From CAVPTL01 sp963794415 (GTDB taxonomy: Bacteria; Actinomycetota; Thermoleophilia; Gaiellales; JAICJC01): a stretch of 64,000 nt of DNA. The stretch spans positions 248,001 through 312,000 of the forward strand of contig CAWCDI010000005.1 of the NCBI GenBank assembly GCA_963794415.1. Reading direction: 5' to 3'. Within the stretch, counting starts at the first letter, position 1. The number at the start of each line of letters is the position of its first letter. This document shows, one piece after another, positions 33,939-42,757 of this stretch. A program made the position numbers and the translations under genes. The notes beneath the pieces are model-generated. The model made no database searches, was not told where the DNA came from, and saw only the letters and a list, made by a program, of their open reading frames with translations.

Positions 33939-35138
33939 ATGTCAGTGGAGGATTCTGCAATCACTCGCCGGAGGTTGCTGGCGGGCGCTGCGGGCGTCGC
34001 GGCCGGCGGCCTTCTTGCCGGCGGACCGGGTCTGGCGAGCCTCGCCGAGGCCAGCACGACGACCAGGCCGCTCTGGCGAACCGCATGGGACCAGGGCATC
34101 ATCTACGGCGGATCGATCTCGACGTGGATGTACCAGGGTGACCCGGGCGATCCGGCCTACGCGGCGCTCTTCCGCCGTGAGTGCGCGATGCTCTGGCCCG
34201 AGGACGACTTCCTCTGGTACCACCTGCGCCCCTCCCCGACCTCGGGACTGGACTTCACCTATCCCGACATGATCGTGGAGTTCGCCGAGAAGAACAAGCA
34301 GCTCATCATGGGCGCTCCCGGCCTGGTCTGGGACGAGGGCTTCGGCGACGGCTGGACGGACGACGACCTCTACGGCATGTCCAAGAAGCGCGCGAGCAAC
34401 GTGCTCTTCTCCACCGTCCGCGCAATGGTGCACCGGTACTGCGGCCGCGTTCAGACGTGGATCGTCTGCAACGAGGTCACCGACCCCGAGGGCAAGAACG
34501 GCATCCGCACCGATGTGCCGTGGTATCAGACGATCGGCCCGGAGTACATCGCCGAGTCGTACCGCCAGGCCCACGAGCAGGATCCTCACGCCCTGCTGCT
34601 GCTGAACGAGTTCGGGTTCGACACCACCAACCAGTACGGCGACAAGCCCGTGCCGCGCCAGAAGGCAACGCTCGAGGTGCTCGACATGCTGCTGAAGAAG
34701 GACGTGCCGGTGCACGGCCTCGGCATCCAGGCACACCTGCTGGCGAACTTCTCGGACACGTTCAATCCGAAGCAGTTCGGTCAGTTCCTGGACGAGCTCT
34801 CGCATCGCGGGCTGAAGATCGCGATCACCGAGATGGACGTCCTGGACGACGGCCTCCCGAAGAACATCAAGATCCGCGACAAGGGCGTGGCCGAGGTGTA
34901 CAAGCGGTTCCTCGATCCCGTGCTGCAGAACAAGGACGTGTTCAGCGTCATCCAGTACGGCCTGTCCGATCGCTGGACAGAGGAGAACGACGACAACCCG
35001 CGCGACGACGGAGTCTCTCGCCGGCCCACGCCGTTCGACGACAACCTCAAGCCGAAGCCCGCGTTCTACGCAATCCAGAACGCCCTCGCCGGTGCACCCA
35101 AGCGCAAGCCGCTCTGGGTCCCGCCGAAGCTCGCCTAG
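33939..35138 (+). CDS. Secreted endo-1,4-beta-xylanase, glycoside hydrolase family 10
   Basis: 399 residues from ATG 33939, chosen for the GGGGGGAG ribosome site five bases upstream and the twin-arginine signal at its start (SAITRRRLLAGAAGVAAGG), so it should leave the cell folded via Tat. The GH10 barrel shows WPEDDFLWYHLRPSP near strand 2-3, the acid/base Glu in WIVCNEVTDP (usual WDVVNE) and the nucleophile Glu in KIAITEMDVLDD. VHGLGIQAHL and QYGLSDRW are also typical. It cleaves xylan or a related beta-1,4-glycan outside. There is no carbohydrate-binding module. Confidence 0.92.
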   Translation: MSVEDSAITRRRLLAGAAGVAAGGLLAGGPGLASLAEASTTTRPLWRTAWDQGIIYGGSISTWMYQGDPGDPAYAALFRRECAMLWPEDDFLWYHLRPSPTSGLDFTYPDMIVEFAEKNKQLIMGAPGLVWDEGFGDGWTDDDLYGMSKKRASNVLFSTVRAMVHRYCGRVQTWIVCNEVTDPEGKNGIRTDVPWYQTIGPEYIAESYRQAHEQDPHALLLLNEFGFDTTNQYGDKPVPRQKATLEVLDMLLKKDVPVHGLGIQAHLLANFSDTFNPKQFGQFLDELSHRGLKIAITEMDVLDDGLPKNIKIRDKGVAEVYKRFLDPVLQNKDVFSVIQYGLSDRWTEENDDNPRDDGVSRRPTPFDDNLKPKPAFYAIQNALAGAPKRKPLWVPPKLA

Positions 35139-35152
35139 GGTCAATGGTGCTC

Positions 35153-35180
35153 GGGCCGGCGGGAGCGATCCCGCCGGCCC
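35153..35180 (+). terminator. Strong hairpin after the xylanase gene
   Basis: GGGCCGGCGGGA (35153-35164) and TCCCGCCGGCCC (35169-35180) form a perfect 12-bp stem capped by a GCGA tetraloop (GNRA class), 15 nt past the stop. The sequence GGCTCCGTTTCT follows. Clear candidate intrinsic terminator. Confidence 0.75.
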
Positions 35181-35231
35181 GGCTCCGTTTCTCCGCCCCC
35201 GTGCAGGGGTAGTCCGCCTTGACGAGGCGAC

Positions 35232-35603
35232 ATGGATGTACTTTGCGACATCGAGCTGGCGGCCGAGCCCAACGCAGTTGCGGCCTCGCGAAATGCAGTC
35301 TCGGACGCCACCGCAGGCCTCCCGTTCGATCACCTCGCAATCGCACTGGCAGTCTCCGAGGCGGTGGCAAACGTCGTGCGCCACGCCTATGCCGGTGAGG
35401 GCCTCGTCTTCGTGCTGGTGGAGATCGCCGACGACGACCTCGCCATCAGCGTCCAGGATCAGGGCGCAGGCTTCCTGCCCGCCGAGCAGCCGGGCATCGG
35501 CCTGGGGCTGATCCACAACCTCACGAACCGGCTCTCCATCGAGTCAGGACTCGGCGGTACGCTCGTGCACATGGTGTTTCAGCCCGTTGTCACAGACGGC
35601 TGA
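35232..35603 (+). CDS. RsbW/SpoIIAB-like serine kinase, anti-sigma factor type
   Basis: 123 residues comprising just a HATPase_c_2 domain: N box AVSEAVANVVRHAYAG, G1 VQDQGAGFLP, G2 GIGLGLIHNLTN. Such small proteins bind a sigma factor and phosphorylate a STAS-domain antagonist (partner switching). A STAS protein lies 2 kb away (37312-37668), with a catalase gene between them. It shares no operon with a sigma gene here, so its partner is uncertain. Confidence 0.85.
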   Translation: MDVLCDIELAAEPNAVAASRNAVSDATAGLPFDHLAIALAVSEAVANVVRHAYAGEGLVFVLVEIADDDLAISVQDQGAGFLPAEQPGIGLGLIHNLTNRLSIESGLGGTLVHMVFQPVVTDG

Positions 35604-35609
35604 GGAGCG

Positions 35610-36227
35610 TCACCCGGCTGGGTACGGCTGCGCCTTCAGCACGCCGGCGAGATGCACCGCCTGACGCACCGCCGTTGCCACGGCTGATTTCGTCTGCTCG
35701 GGCGGATCGGGCAGATCGTTGAAGTCGACGCTGCCGTACGCCTCCCCGATCCAGTACGCCGCGCCGCTCGCGGGGATGGTGAACCCGACATCGGCGAGGC
35801 CCTGATAGACCTCGGCGTTCACGTGGTGGGCGCCGTCCTCGTTTCCGACCACGGCCGAGAGCGCGACCTTGTCGTAGGCGATCATCCGGCCGCTCTCGTC
35901 CTCCTCGCTGAGCATCGCATCGCACCGCTCGAGCACACGCTGGCAGAGGCTGGACGGATGGCCCAGCCAGATGGGAGTGCCGAGCACGAAGATGTCGGCG
36001 CGCAGGAGCTTCTCGTGCAGCGCGGGCCACTCATCACCGCCGCCCTCGTCCGTGGAGACTCCGGGCTTGATGGTGTGATCGGCGATGCGGACGATCTCGC
36101 AGGTGACGCCGGCGGTCGCGAGCTCGTCAACGAACAGTGACAGAAGTCGCCCGCAGCTGGACGGTGCGGGCGACGCCTTCAGGGTGCAGTTGAAGGCAAC
36201 TGCGGTGAGCGTGCTGGGTTCAGGCAT
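35610..36227 (-). CDS. NADPH-dependent FMN reductase / flavodoxin-like protein
   Basis: 205 residues from ATG 36227. The flavodoxin-like fold is visible: AVAFNCTLKASPAPSSCGRL as the phosphate-binding strand-loop, DIFVLGTPIWLGHPSSLCQR as the FMN-isoalloxazine loop and VALSAVVGNEDGAHHV as the third strand. It may reduce quinones or azo compounds. It is convergent with the RsbW-like gene after 6 nt and divergent from the Mn-catalase gene, whose context suggests a redox-stress role. Confidence 0.85.
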   Translation of the reverse strand: MPEPSTLTAVAFNCTLKASPAPSSCGRLLSLFVDELATAGVTCEIVRIADHTIKPGVSTDEGGGDEWPALHEKLLRADIFVLGTPIWLGHPSSLCQRVLERCDAMLSEEDESGRMIAYDKVALSAVVGNEDGAHHVNAEVYQGLADVGFTIPASGAAYWIGEAYGSVDFNDLPDPPEQTKSAVATAVRQAVHLAGVLKAQPYPAG

Positions 36228-36358
36228 GGCCGCAGAATGCCCGTCGCCCCCTGGAGATAAACCCGCATGGCTACGCGAAATCTGATGCGTGAGTGGTTCG
36301 CGGAGCCCTGGGGTAGCGGTTGTGAGACAACGTTCATAGACAAGGGAGTGCAAAACGC

Positions 36359-37291
36359 ATGATTTTACGCATCGATCGCCTGCAGACCGAGCTTCCACCG
36401 CCCTCCGATCCTGACCCGATCGGCGCGTCGGTGGTGCAGGAGCTGCTGGGCGGCAAGTTCGGCGAGATGTCAACGTTCATGAACTACACCTATCAGTCGT
36501 TCAACTTCCGAAACCGGGCGGGCGCACGGCCGTTCTACGACCTGGTGGCGAGCATCGCCGGCGAGGAGTTCGGGCACATCGAGCTGGTGGCAACGACGAT
36601 CAACACCATGCTGACGGGGGCCGCCGACGGCGAGCCCGGCGTGAACGGATCGCTCGCCGGCGTGAAGGGCGTGCGAAACACCCAGCAGTTCATCGCGGGC
36701 GGAGCCGGCGCGCTGGTGCAGGACTCGATGGGAAAGCCGTGGACGGGTGAGAACGTCTTCTCGTCGGGCGATCTGGTCGAGGACCTGACCCACAACTTCT
36801 TCCTCGAGACCGGTGCGCGCAACAACAAGCTGAAGGTCTACGAGATGGTTGAGCACCCCGCGGCCCGCGCCCTCACCGGCTACCTGCTGGTGCGCGGCGG
36901 CGTGCATCAGGTTGCCTACGCCCGCGCGCTCGAGCGGCTCACCGGGGCCGACCTGATGAAGCTCTTCCCGTCGCCGAAGATCCCGACGGACAAGATCCCC
37001 GAGTGCCAGCCGCACATCAAGCGCGGCGAGCACCTGAAGCTCTACCGCTTCTCACCCGACGACTTCAACGAGCTCTCGGCAGTGTTCAACGGCCCGCACC
37101 CCGAGACGGGCGAGGATCTGGTCATCGCCGAGGAGACCCACCCCGAGGGCGCCCTGGCGAACGACCTGCCGCCGCAGACCGCGGTGTTCGCCCCCGGCCC
37201 CGACCCCGGCGAGATCGCCGAGATCGCAGATCAGCTGCGCAAGGCCGCCGGACTCACGAAGAAGACGACCAGGAAGAAGAAGGCTTCCTGA
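36359..37291 (+). CDS. Manganese (non-heme) catalase
   Basis: 310 residues, the normal size for the family. The four-helix bundle carries the di-manganese ligands: Glu in GGKFGEMSTFMNYTYQSF, Glu/His in AGEEFGHIELVATT, Glu in NFFLETGARNNKLKVYEM and His in RGGVHQVAYARALERL. It disproportionates hydrogen peroxide in the cytoplasm. AAGGGAG lies ten bases before the ATG. The Lys-rich tail KKTTRKKKAS is common in these enzymes. A shared bidirectional terminator follows. Confidence 0.93.
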   Translation: MILRIDRLQTELPPPSDPDPIGASVVQELLGGKFGEMSTFMNYTYQSFNFRNRAGARPFYDLVASIAGEEFGHIELVATTINTMLTGAADGEPGVNGSLAGVKGVRNTQQFIAGGAGALVQDSMGKPWTGENVFSSGDLVEDLTHNFFLETGARNNKLKVYEMVEHPAARALTGYLLVRGGVHQVAYARALERLTGADLMKLFPSPKIPTDKIPECQPHIKRGEHLKLYRFSPDDFNELSAVFNGPHPETGEDLVIAEETHPEGALANDLPPQTAVFAPGPDPGEIAEIADQLRKAAGLTKKTTRKKKAS

Positions 37292-37298
37292 TCGACGC

Positions 37299-37347
37299 CG
37301 CGACGCCGCGCTCAGAGCCTCTCGAGGGATCTGAGCGCGGCGTCGCG
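37299..37347. terminator. Bidirectional terminator, perfect 18-bp stem
   Basis: CGCGACGCCGCGCTCAGA (37299-37316) is perfectly complementary to TCTGAGCGCGGCGTCGCG (37330-37347), with a 13-nt loop that is itself partly self-complementary (CCTCTCGAGG). It lies between the convergent Mn-catalase and STAS genes and includes the last 12 codons of the STAS gene. Confidence 0.7.
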
Positions 37348-37668
37348 ATCATCGTGTACCGGCAGCACCGTGAGCAGGCCCGTGATCTCGAGCACCCTGC
37401 AGGGGATGCTCCCGGGCGGGGCGACGATGCAGAGCCGCTCGCCGTCGGCGCTGCGCGCTGCGCGGTCGGCGTCCACCAGGCAGTGGACCACCGACGAGTC
37501 GATGAACGTCGCGCCCGACAGATCGACCACGACGCTCGTGCCCGGCGCAGAGACCTGGTCGAGCGCGGCCCTGATCTCCGGGGCCGTCGTGAGGTCGTGC
37601 TCACCTTCCAGCGCGATGAGCCAGCGATCCTCGTTCAGGTTGTCGACTGAGATTCTGGGGTCAGCCAT
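37312..37668 (-). CDS. STAS-domain anti-sigma factor antagonist (SpoIIAA/RsbV-like)
   Basis: 118 residues from ATG 37668, with AAAGGA eight bases upstream. The STAS fold is clear: ISVDNLNEDRWLIALEGEHD, VVVDLSGATFIDSSVVHCLV with the conserved Asp-Ser-Ser where phosphorylation occurs, and LCIVAPPGSIPCRVLEITGL. In the unphosphorylated state such proteins sequester an RsbW-like kinase. The nearest candidate is encoded at 35232-35603. Confidence 0.88.
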   Translation of the reverse strand: MADPRISVDNLNEDRWLIALEGEHDLTTAPEIRAALDQVSAPGTSVVVDLSGATFIDSSVVHCLVDADRAARSADGERLCIVAPPGSIPCRVLEITGLLTVLPVHDDRDAALRSLERL

Positions 37669-37798
37669 GGCAGTCCTTTGCAAGCGAGTGCGATGACGAA
37701 GCGGTGATCCCGCGGTTCGCGAACTCCATTGCGCCCGCCCGCGAACCGCCTGGGAGTCTAATCCCGGCAGGCACGTTCGACAACCCTCCCGCGATGAC

Positions 37799-38473
37799 CT
37801 ACTGCGGCGTCGAACGGGCGAGGACGATCTCCTCGGCGAGGATCCTCAGGCGGATGTTTCGCTGCTGGGAGAGGTTGACCATCACGGTGAATGCCTGGTC
37901 GGCCGGGATCGTCTGCTCGGCCATCAGCATGCCCTTGGCCTGCTCGATGACGCTGCGCGACGCCATGGCCACCACCATGTCGTCCGCCAGCTTGGCCGTC
38001 GAGCGGTAGGCCTTTACGCTCAGGATCGCCGCGGCCAGCTGCTGGGCGAAGCTCTCGGCCCGGCGAATCTCATCCGCGCCCAGGCCGAGGCGGCGCTGCG
38101 CGAAGAAGTTGAGCGACGCCGCGACCTCACTGGTCTCGGTCGGGATGTGGATCGAGAGGGTCGAGTGCACGCCGAGGTGGTGCGCCGTGCGGCTGAAGTA
38201 CCGCCACTGCGGATCGTCGATGCCTGCGTCGTCGATGTAGATGGGGTCGCCTGCGTCGAGCACCGAGAGACACGGCCCCTCGCCCGAGTCGTACTGCGCG
38301 TCGTCCAGGGCCACCAGCCGCTGGTCGGTCGCGGCGATGGTGGAGTACCCGCCGGGAACCCGGGTGGTGACCGTGGCAGCGTCCACCCCCAGGACGTCAA
38401 CCGCCGTCTCCAGGATCAGGTTCAGCAGCCGGTTCAGCCGCGTCTCCGCAGCCGTTTCCGAGTCCTCGCGCAT
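37799..38473 (-). CDS. GAF-ANTAR regulator (paralogue of 59453-60109)
   Basis: 224 residues from ATG 38473, with GGAG six bases upstream. A GAF domain (about 10-150) includes GEGPCLSVLDAGDPIYIDDA and HSTLSIHIPTETSEVAASLN. The C-terminal ANTAR RNA-binding domain has the pattern LADDMVVAMASRSVIEQAKG, MLMAEQTIPADQAF, NIRLRILAEEIV. ANTAR proteins bind tandem RNA hairpins and prevent termination. The signal sensed by the GAF domain is unknown, and the target RNA is not evident in this window. Confidence 0.9.
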   Translation of the reverse strand: MREDSETAAETRLNRLLNLILETAVDVLGVDAATVTTRVPGGYSTIAATDQRLVALDDAQYDSGEGPCLSVLDAGDPIYIDDAGIDDPQWRYFSRTAHHLGVHSTLSIHIPTETSEVAASLNFFAQRRLGLGADEIRRAESFAQQLAAAILSVKAYRSTAKLADDMVVAMASRSVIEQAKGMLMAEQTIPADQAFTVMVNLSQQRNIRLRILAEEIVLARSTPQ

Positions 38474-38598
38474 GGGCTGCTCCGTCCATGTTCCGCTTGG
38501 TTGCTGGGTCGAACGACGACCGGCCGCACACAAGAGCGGAGAGCTCATGCGAAGACAGAGGTTGGATCCACGGTATCACGGCCCTGCCGGGGCCCTGT

Positions 38599-39843
38599 CT
38601 ACGGCAGGGTCGAGGAGTATGTGAAGTAGCCCTGCGCCTGCTTCCCGCCGGCCTTCGTCTGGTAGCCGCCGAAGCCCACGGTCGTCGCGTCCTGCGTCAC
38701 GGTGTAGATGCCGTGGTTTGAGTCGACGCCCGGGTTCCAGGGAAGCAGCGTGTTGGTGGCGATGTCGGCAGCAGCGATGTGATGGCGGATGATGCACGGC
38801 GCCGTCGTGGTGTGCTGGCACAGGTTGCCAGCGTAATTGAAGTGACCACCGAAGGAGAACACCCCATTGTGGATGGCACAGCCCGGCGTGTCGCCGTCGT
38901 TCTGCACGGTGAACGCGGGATCGAGCTTCCCGGTGGTAGCGTCGAACGCCCCCATGTTGAACGCGCGCTTGTTGCCGTTCACCTGCCAGAAGCCACCGCA
39001 CAGATACACGTCGCCGGTCGGCGCGTAGGGAATCATCGTGTACACCCGCTCGGTCTCGTTGGTCTGGCAGATCGGGCAGTTCGACGCCGCGTAGATGTTG
39101 GGGTCGAACGGCAGCACTGCGCCGGTGGAGATATCGACCGCAGCGGCCTCGTTACGAGACACCCCGTTGATGAAGCCGAAGTGCCCGCCGATGTACACCG
39201 TCGAGCCCGAGAACGCGATCGTGAACACCTGCGGCGGGCAGCGCGGCGGGCATGCGAGGCCCGTGACCTGCGTGACGGAGACCGGCCACGTGACCGCCTT
39301 CCCCGCCGGGGTGACCTCGCCGATCTTCACGGCGCTCTTGCCGCCGAGGGCCGAGAACGAGCCACCGGCAAAGATGTTGCCGTTCGGGCCGATGCGCACC
39401 ACGAACACCTCACCGGCCGCGCCGGGGTTGAACGTGGTCGCCGTGCCGGCCGTGGTGAGCGCCCCGATGTCCTTGCGCGGCTGACCGGCGAGCGTCGTGA
39501 ACTTCCCGCCGGCGTAGATGGTGGTCCCGTCGGTGGCGAGCGACATGACCTGTCCGTCGGCTCCCGGGTTCCAGGAGGTGAGTGCGCCGGTGGTCTCGTT
39601 GCACGCGGCGAGATGGTTTCGCGTCACGGTGCCCGCGCCGCCGATCGGCGTGCCCGCAGGCCCGGCCTGGGTGAAGTCGCCGCCGAGGTAGGCGATGCCC
39701 TTCAGAAAGAGGATCGATCGCACCACCCCGTTCGTCTGGCACGTGGCGTTCGGCGGGTAGGCGTTTGCAGCAAACGCCGAGCTCGCAAGGAACGCTGCCA
39801 GCACAACAATTCCAGCAAGCGCTGGACCCAGCCGTCGCATCAT
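38599..39843 (-). CDS. Secreted delta-60-type beta-propeller protein, paralogue 2
   Basis: 414 residues from ATG 39843 (a second ATG follows at once), preceded by GGGGGCGG. Signal peptide LAGIVVLAAFLASSAFA. Blades carry the GG-x-F turn: YLGGDFTQAG, YAGGKFTTLA, FAGGSFSALG, YIGGHFGFIN, YLCGGFWQVN, FSFGGHFNYAG. It differs from the other two copies in having about ten Cys (ACPPRCPP, CPICQTN, CQHTTTAPC) that suggest disulfides. Divergent from the sensor-like membrane protein. Extracellular; function unknown. Confidence 0.83.
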   Translation of the reverse strand: MMRRLGPALAGIVVLAAFLASSAFAANAYPPNATCQTNGVVRSILFLKGIAYLGGDFTQAGPAGTPIGGAGTVTRNHLAACNETTGALTSWNPGADGQVMSLATDGTTIYAGGKFTTLAGQPRKDIGALTTAGTATTFNPGAAGEVFVVRIGPNGNIFAGGSFSALGGKSAVKIGEVTPAGKAVTWPVSVTQVTGLACPPRCPPQVFTIAFSGSTVYIGGHFGFINGVSRNEAAAVDISTGAVLPFDPNIYAASNCPICQTNETERVYTMIPYAPTGDVYLCGGFWQVNGNKRAFNMGAFDATTGKLDPAFTVQNDGDTPGCAIHNGVFSFGGHFNYAGNLCQHTTTAPCIIRHHIAAADIATNTLLPWNPGVDSNHGIYTVTQDATTVGFGGYQTKAGGKQAQGYFTYSSTLP

Positions 39844-39985
39844 CTGAAGCCGCCCCCGTCTTCGTGGGTACTCAAACGTTTCGAGCATACAGCAGATTTT
39901 CGGCTCAGCGTTACCTGTTATCCAACATAACAAGACTCCCGTTCTCACTGACCGCCCGTAACGATTCCGGGACACGTCTGGTGAC

Positions 39986-41293
39986 ATGATTCGAGGCGTG
40001 AATGCGCACGCGAGACGATGGCTGGTGTTTGCGGCATGGCTCATCGCCGTCGCCTCGGTCGTAGCTGCCATCGCCCTGGCCGTCTCGGCCGGTATCAGCG
40101 CCTGGACGTCGCTGATCGCGGTACCCCCGACGCTCTGCGGGGCGACCGTCGGCGTGGTCATCTGCCTCAACGTGCCGCGAAACGCGATCGGCCCGCTGAT
40201 CCTCACGCTCTCGACCGCCTTTGGGCTCAGCACGCTGGCGACCGTCTACCTCGCCCCGGAGGTTTCGCTCCCCGGTGACGACGCCGTGGCGGTCGTCTAC
40301 CTCGTCGTGCGCGCTGCGCCGTGGGTCATCCTGCCGGCGCTCCTCGCGCTCTTCCCCGACGGCCGGCTGCTCTCGCCGCGCTGGCGGAAGCTCACGTGGG
40401 TGTGGGCGGCAGCGTCCGTCCTGGCCGTCGCGGGCGGCGAGCTCGCGACCGCTGCGATCGGCCTCCAGTTCGATTCCAGCCTCCGAAGCCCGCTGGCAGC
40501 GAGCGACATCGCAACGATGCTCGGGTACATCGGCACGGCGGTGCTCCTGCTGCTGATGGTCCCGGCCACGGTCTCACTGGTGCTGCGGTTCCGGCGGTCG
40601 GCCGGAGTCCAGCGCCTGCAGCTGAAGTGGTTTGCCGCGACCGCCGCGGGGCTCGCCTTCGCCGCGCTGGTGAGCCCCGTGCTCTGGTCGCTCGGCGGGG
40701 TCTGGGCAGACGACGTGGACGGCCTCGTCTGGTCGCTCGCCGGCACCGCGCTCGTGATCGCCACCGGCATCGCGGTGCTGCGCTACCGGCTCTACGAGAT
40801 CGACGTGATCATCCGAAAGACGCTGATATATACGACGCTGATCGCGACCCTCGGCGTCGCCTACCTCGCGGGCGTGTTCCTCATCGGGTTCGCATTCCAG
40901 TCGGTCACCGGCCGCTCGGACACGCTCGCCGTGACGCTCTCGACGCTGGCCGTTGCGGCAGGGTTCCAGCCCGCGCGCGCCCGCATCCAGCGCCTGGTCG
41001 ATCAGCGCTTCTACCGTGCGAGCTACGACGCCAACCGCGCGCTCGACGGCTTCACGGGCCGCCTGCGCGAGCAGATCGACCTCGATCTGCTGAGCGGCGA
41101 CGTGCTCGAGGTGGTGCAGGCGACGATGCAGCCGGCCCACGCGTCGGTCTGGCTGCGGCCTGCCGGGCGCACCGCGTATGGATATGATGTTGGCGCCGAT
41201 GCGGGCCGATTGTCTGGTCGTGGTCGGCTGTCATCTACCAAGGAGCACGATGAGCGATTACGCGGTCATCAATCCGGCCACCGGAGAGACTGA
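39986..41293 (+). CDS. Sensor-like membrane protein without kinase domain; 3' end uncertain
   Basis: About 435 residues with roughly eight to ten N-terminal helices (WLIAVASVVAAIALAVSAGI, PRNAIGPLILTLSTAFGLST, WVILPALLALFPDGRLLS). It then has the segment YRLYEIDVIIRKTLIYTTLI, which in actinobacteria joins such sensor membrane domains to a GAF-histidine kinase part. Here the frame ends after DLDLLSGDVLEVVQATMQPA without any H, N or G box. The last ~45 codons overlap the aldehyde dehydrogenase start and look unnatural; a one-base shift near 41170 would stop it at 41187. Confidence 0.7.
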   Translation: MIRGVNAHARRWLVFAAWLIAVASVVAAIALAVSAGISAWTSLIAVPPTLCGATVGVVICLNVPRNAIGPLILTLSTAFGLSTLATVYLAPEVSLPGDDAVAVVYLVVRAAPWVILPALLALFPDGRLLSPRWRKLTWVWAAASVLAVAGGELATAAIGLQFDSSLRSPLAASDIATMLGYIGTAVLLLLMVPATVSLVLRFRRSAGVQRLQLKWFAATAAGLAFAALVSPVLWSLGGVWADDVDGLVWSLAGTALVIATGIAVLRYRLYEIDVIIRKTLIYTTLIATLGVAYLAGVFLIGFAFQSVTGRSDTLAVTLSTLAVAAGFQPARARIQRLVDQRFYRASYDANRALDGFTGRLREQIDLDLLSGDVLEVVQATMQPAHASVWLRPAGRTAYGYDVGADAGRLSGRGRLSSTKEHDERLRGHQSGHRRD

Positions 41294-42619
41294 CAAGGTC
41301 TACCCGACCATCACCGACGACGAACTCCAGGCTGCCATCGCGCTGGCCTCGAAGGCACATGAGGAGTGGGCGCGCACCACGACCGTGGCCGAGCGCGCCG
41401 CGCTGGTGCGCCGGGTCGGCGAGCTGCACACCGAGCGACGCGAGGAGCTGGCGACGATCGCCGTCCGCGAGATGGGCAAGCCGATGGAGCAGGCCCTGGG
41501 CGAGGTCGACTTCTGCGCCGACATCTACGGCTACTACGCCGACAACGGCGTCGAGCTCTTGAAGGACGAGCCGATCAAGCTGCTGGCCGGCGACGGCACG
41601 GCGATCATCCGCCGCACCTCGCTGGGCGTGCTGCTGGGCATCATGCCGTGGAACTTCCCCACGTATCAGGTCGCGCGGTTCGCCGGCCCGAACCTGGTGA
41701 TCGGCAACACCGTGCTGCTCAAGCACGCGCCGCAGTGCCCGGAGACCGCCGAGGCCCTGCAGAAGATCTACCTCGACGCCGGGTTCCCCGAGGGCGCCTA
41801 CGTCAACATCTATGCCACCAACGATCAGGTCGCCACGGTCATCGCCGACCCGCGCGTGCAGGGCGTGTCGCTGACGGGCTCCGAGCGCGCCGGTGCCGCC
41901 GTCGCAGAGATCGCCGGCCGCAACCTGAAGAAGGTCGTGCTGGAGCTGGGCGGCTCGGATCCGTTCATCCTGCTCAGCACCAACGACCTGGATGCGACCG
42001 TCGAGGCAGCCGTCTCGGCCCGGCTCGACAACACCGGCCAGTCGTGCAACGCGGCCAAGCGGTTCATCGTGATCGACGAGCTGTACCAGCCGTTCCTCGA
42101 GAAGTTCACGGCAGCGATGTCGGCCGTCGAAGCCCGGTGATCCCACCGCCGACGCGGCCATCGGCCCGCTGTCGTCGACCCTGGCCGCCGACCGGCTGCA
42201 GGATCAGCTCGACCGCGCGATCAAGGACGGCGCCACCGTGGTGATCGGCGGCGAGCGCAAGGGCACGTTCTTCTCGCCCACCATCCTCGCCGACATCCCC
42301 GAGGGCGCCTCGGCGCGTCACGAGGAGTTCTTCGGCCCCGTGGCCTCGGTCTACAAGGTCGGCTCCGAGGATGAGGCCGTCAAGGTCGCCAACGACACGC
42401 CGTTCGGCCTCGGCTCCTACGTGTTCACCACCGACGCCGATCAGGCCGAGCGCATCGCCGACAAGATCGATGCCGGCATGGTCTACGTCAACATCGTCGG
42501 TGCCGACGGCGCAGAGCTGCCGTTCGGCGGCGTGAAGCGCTCAGGCTCGGGTCGCGAGCTGGGCAAGCTACGGCGCAGACGAGTTCGTGAACAAGAAGCT
42601 CATCCGCGTCGCCGGCTGA
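41250..42619 (+). CDS. NAD(P)-dependent aldehyde dehydrogenase (succinate-semialdehyde type), two one-base frameshifts
   Basis: ATG 41250 has AGGAG four bases upstream. The reconstructed protein is 455 residues. Blocks: GIMPWNFPTYQVARFAGPNL, catalytic Glu in VVLELGGSDPF and catalytic Cys in NTGQSCNAAKRF. After an extra base near 42131-42137 it continues PGDPTADAAIGPLSSTLAAD and EEFFGPVASVYKVGS. A second extra C near 42569 is followed by YGADEFVNKKLIRVAG. It oxidises a small aldehyde to the acid, probably succinate semialdehyde. The shifts look like assembly errors because the code beyond each is fully conserved. Confidence 0.85.
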
Positions 42620-42640
42620 TCAGCGCCGGAGGTCTTCCGG

Positions 42641-42670
42641 GGGCCGTGACCGCTCGAGCGGTTGCGGCCC
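42641..42670 (+). terminator. Hairpin after aldehyde dehydrogenase gene
   Basis: GGGCCGTGACCGCTC (42641-42655) folds onto GAGCGGTTGCGGCCC (42656-42670), 13 of 15 pairs, 22 nt past the reconstructed stop. Confidence 0.6.
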
Positions 42671-42757
42671 TCGGTCGTTAACGGCCGAGCCGCCGGTGCC
42701 GGCGCCGGGCCCTGATCGGGCTTATCCTGCGCGCGCTGCGTGCCGACAAGGGAGATG

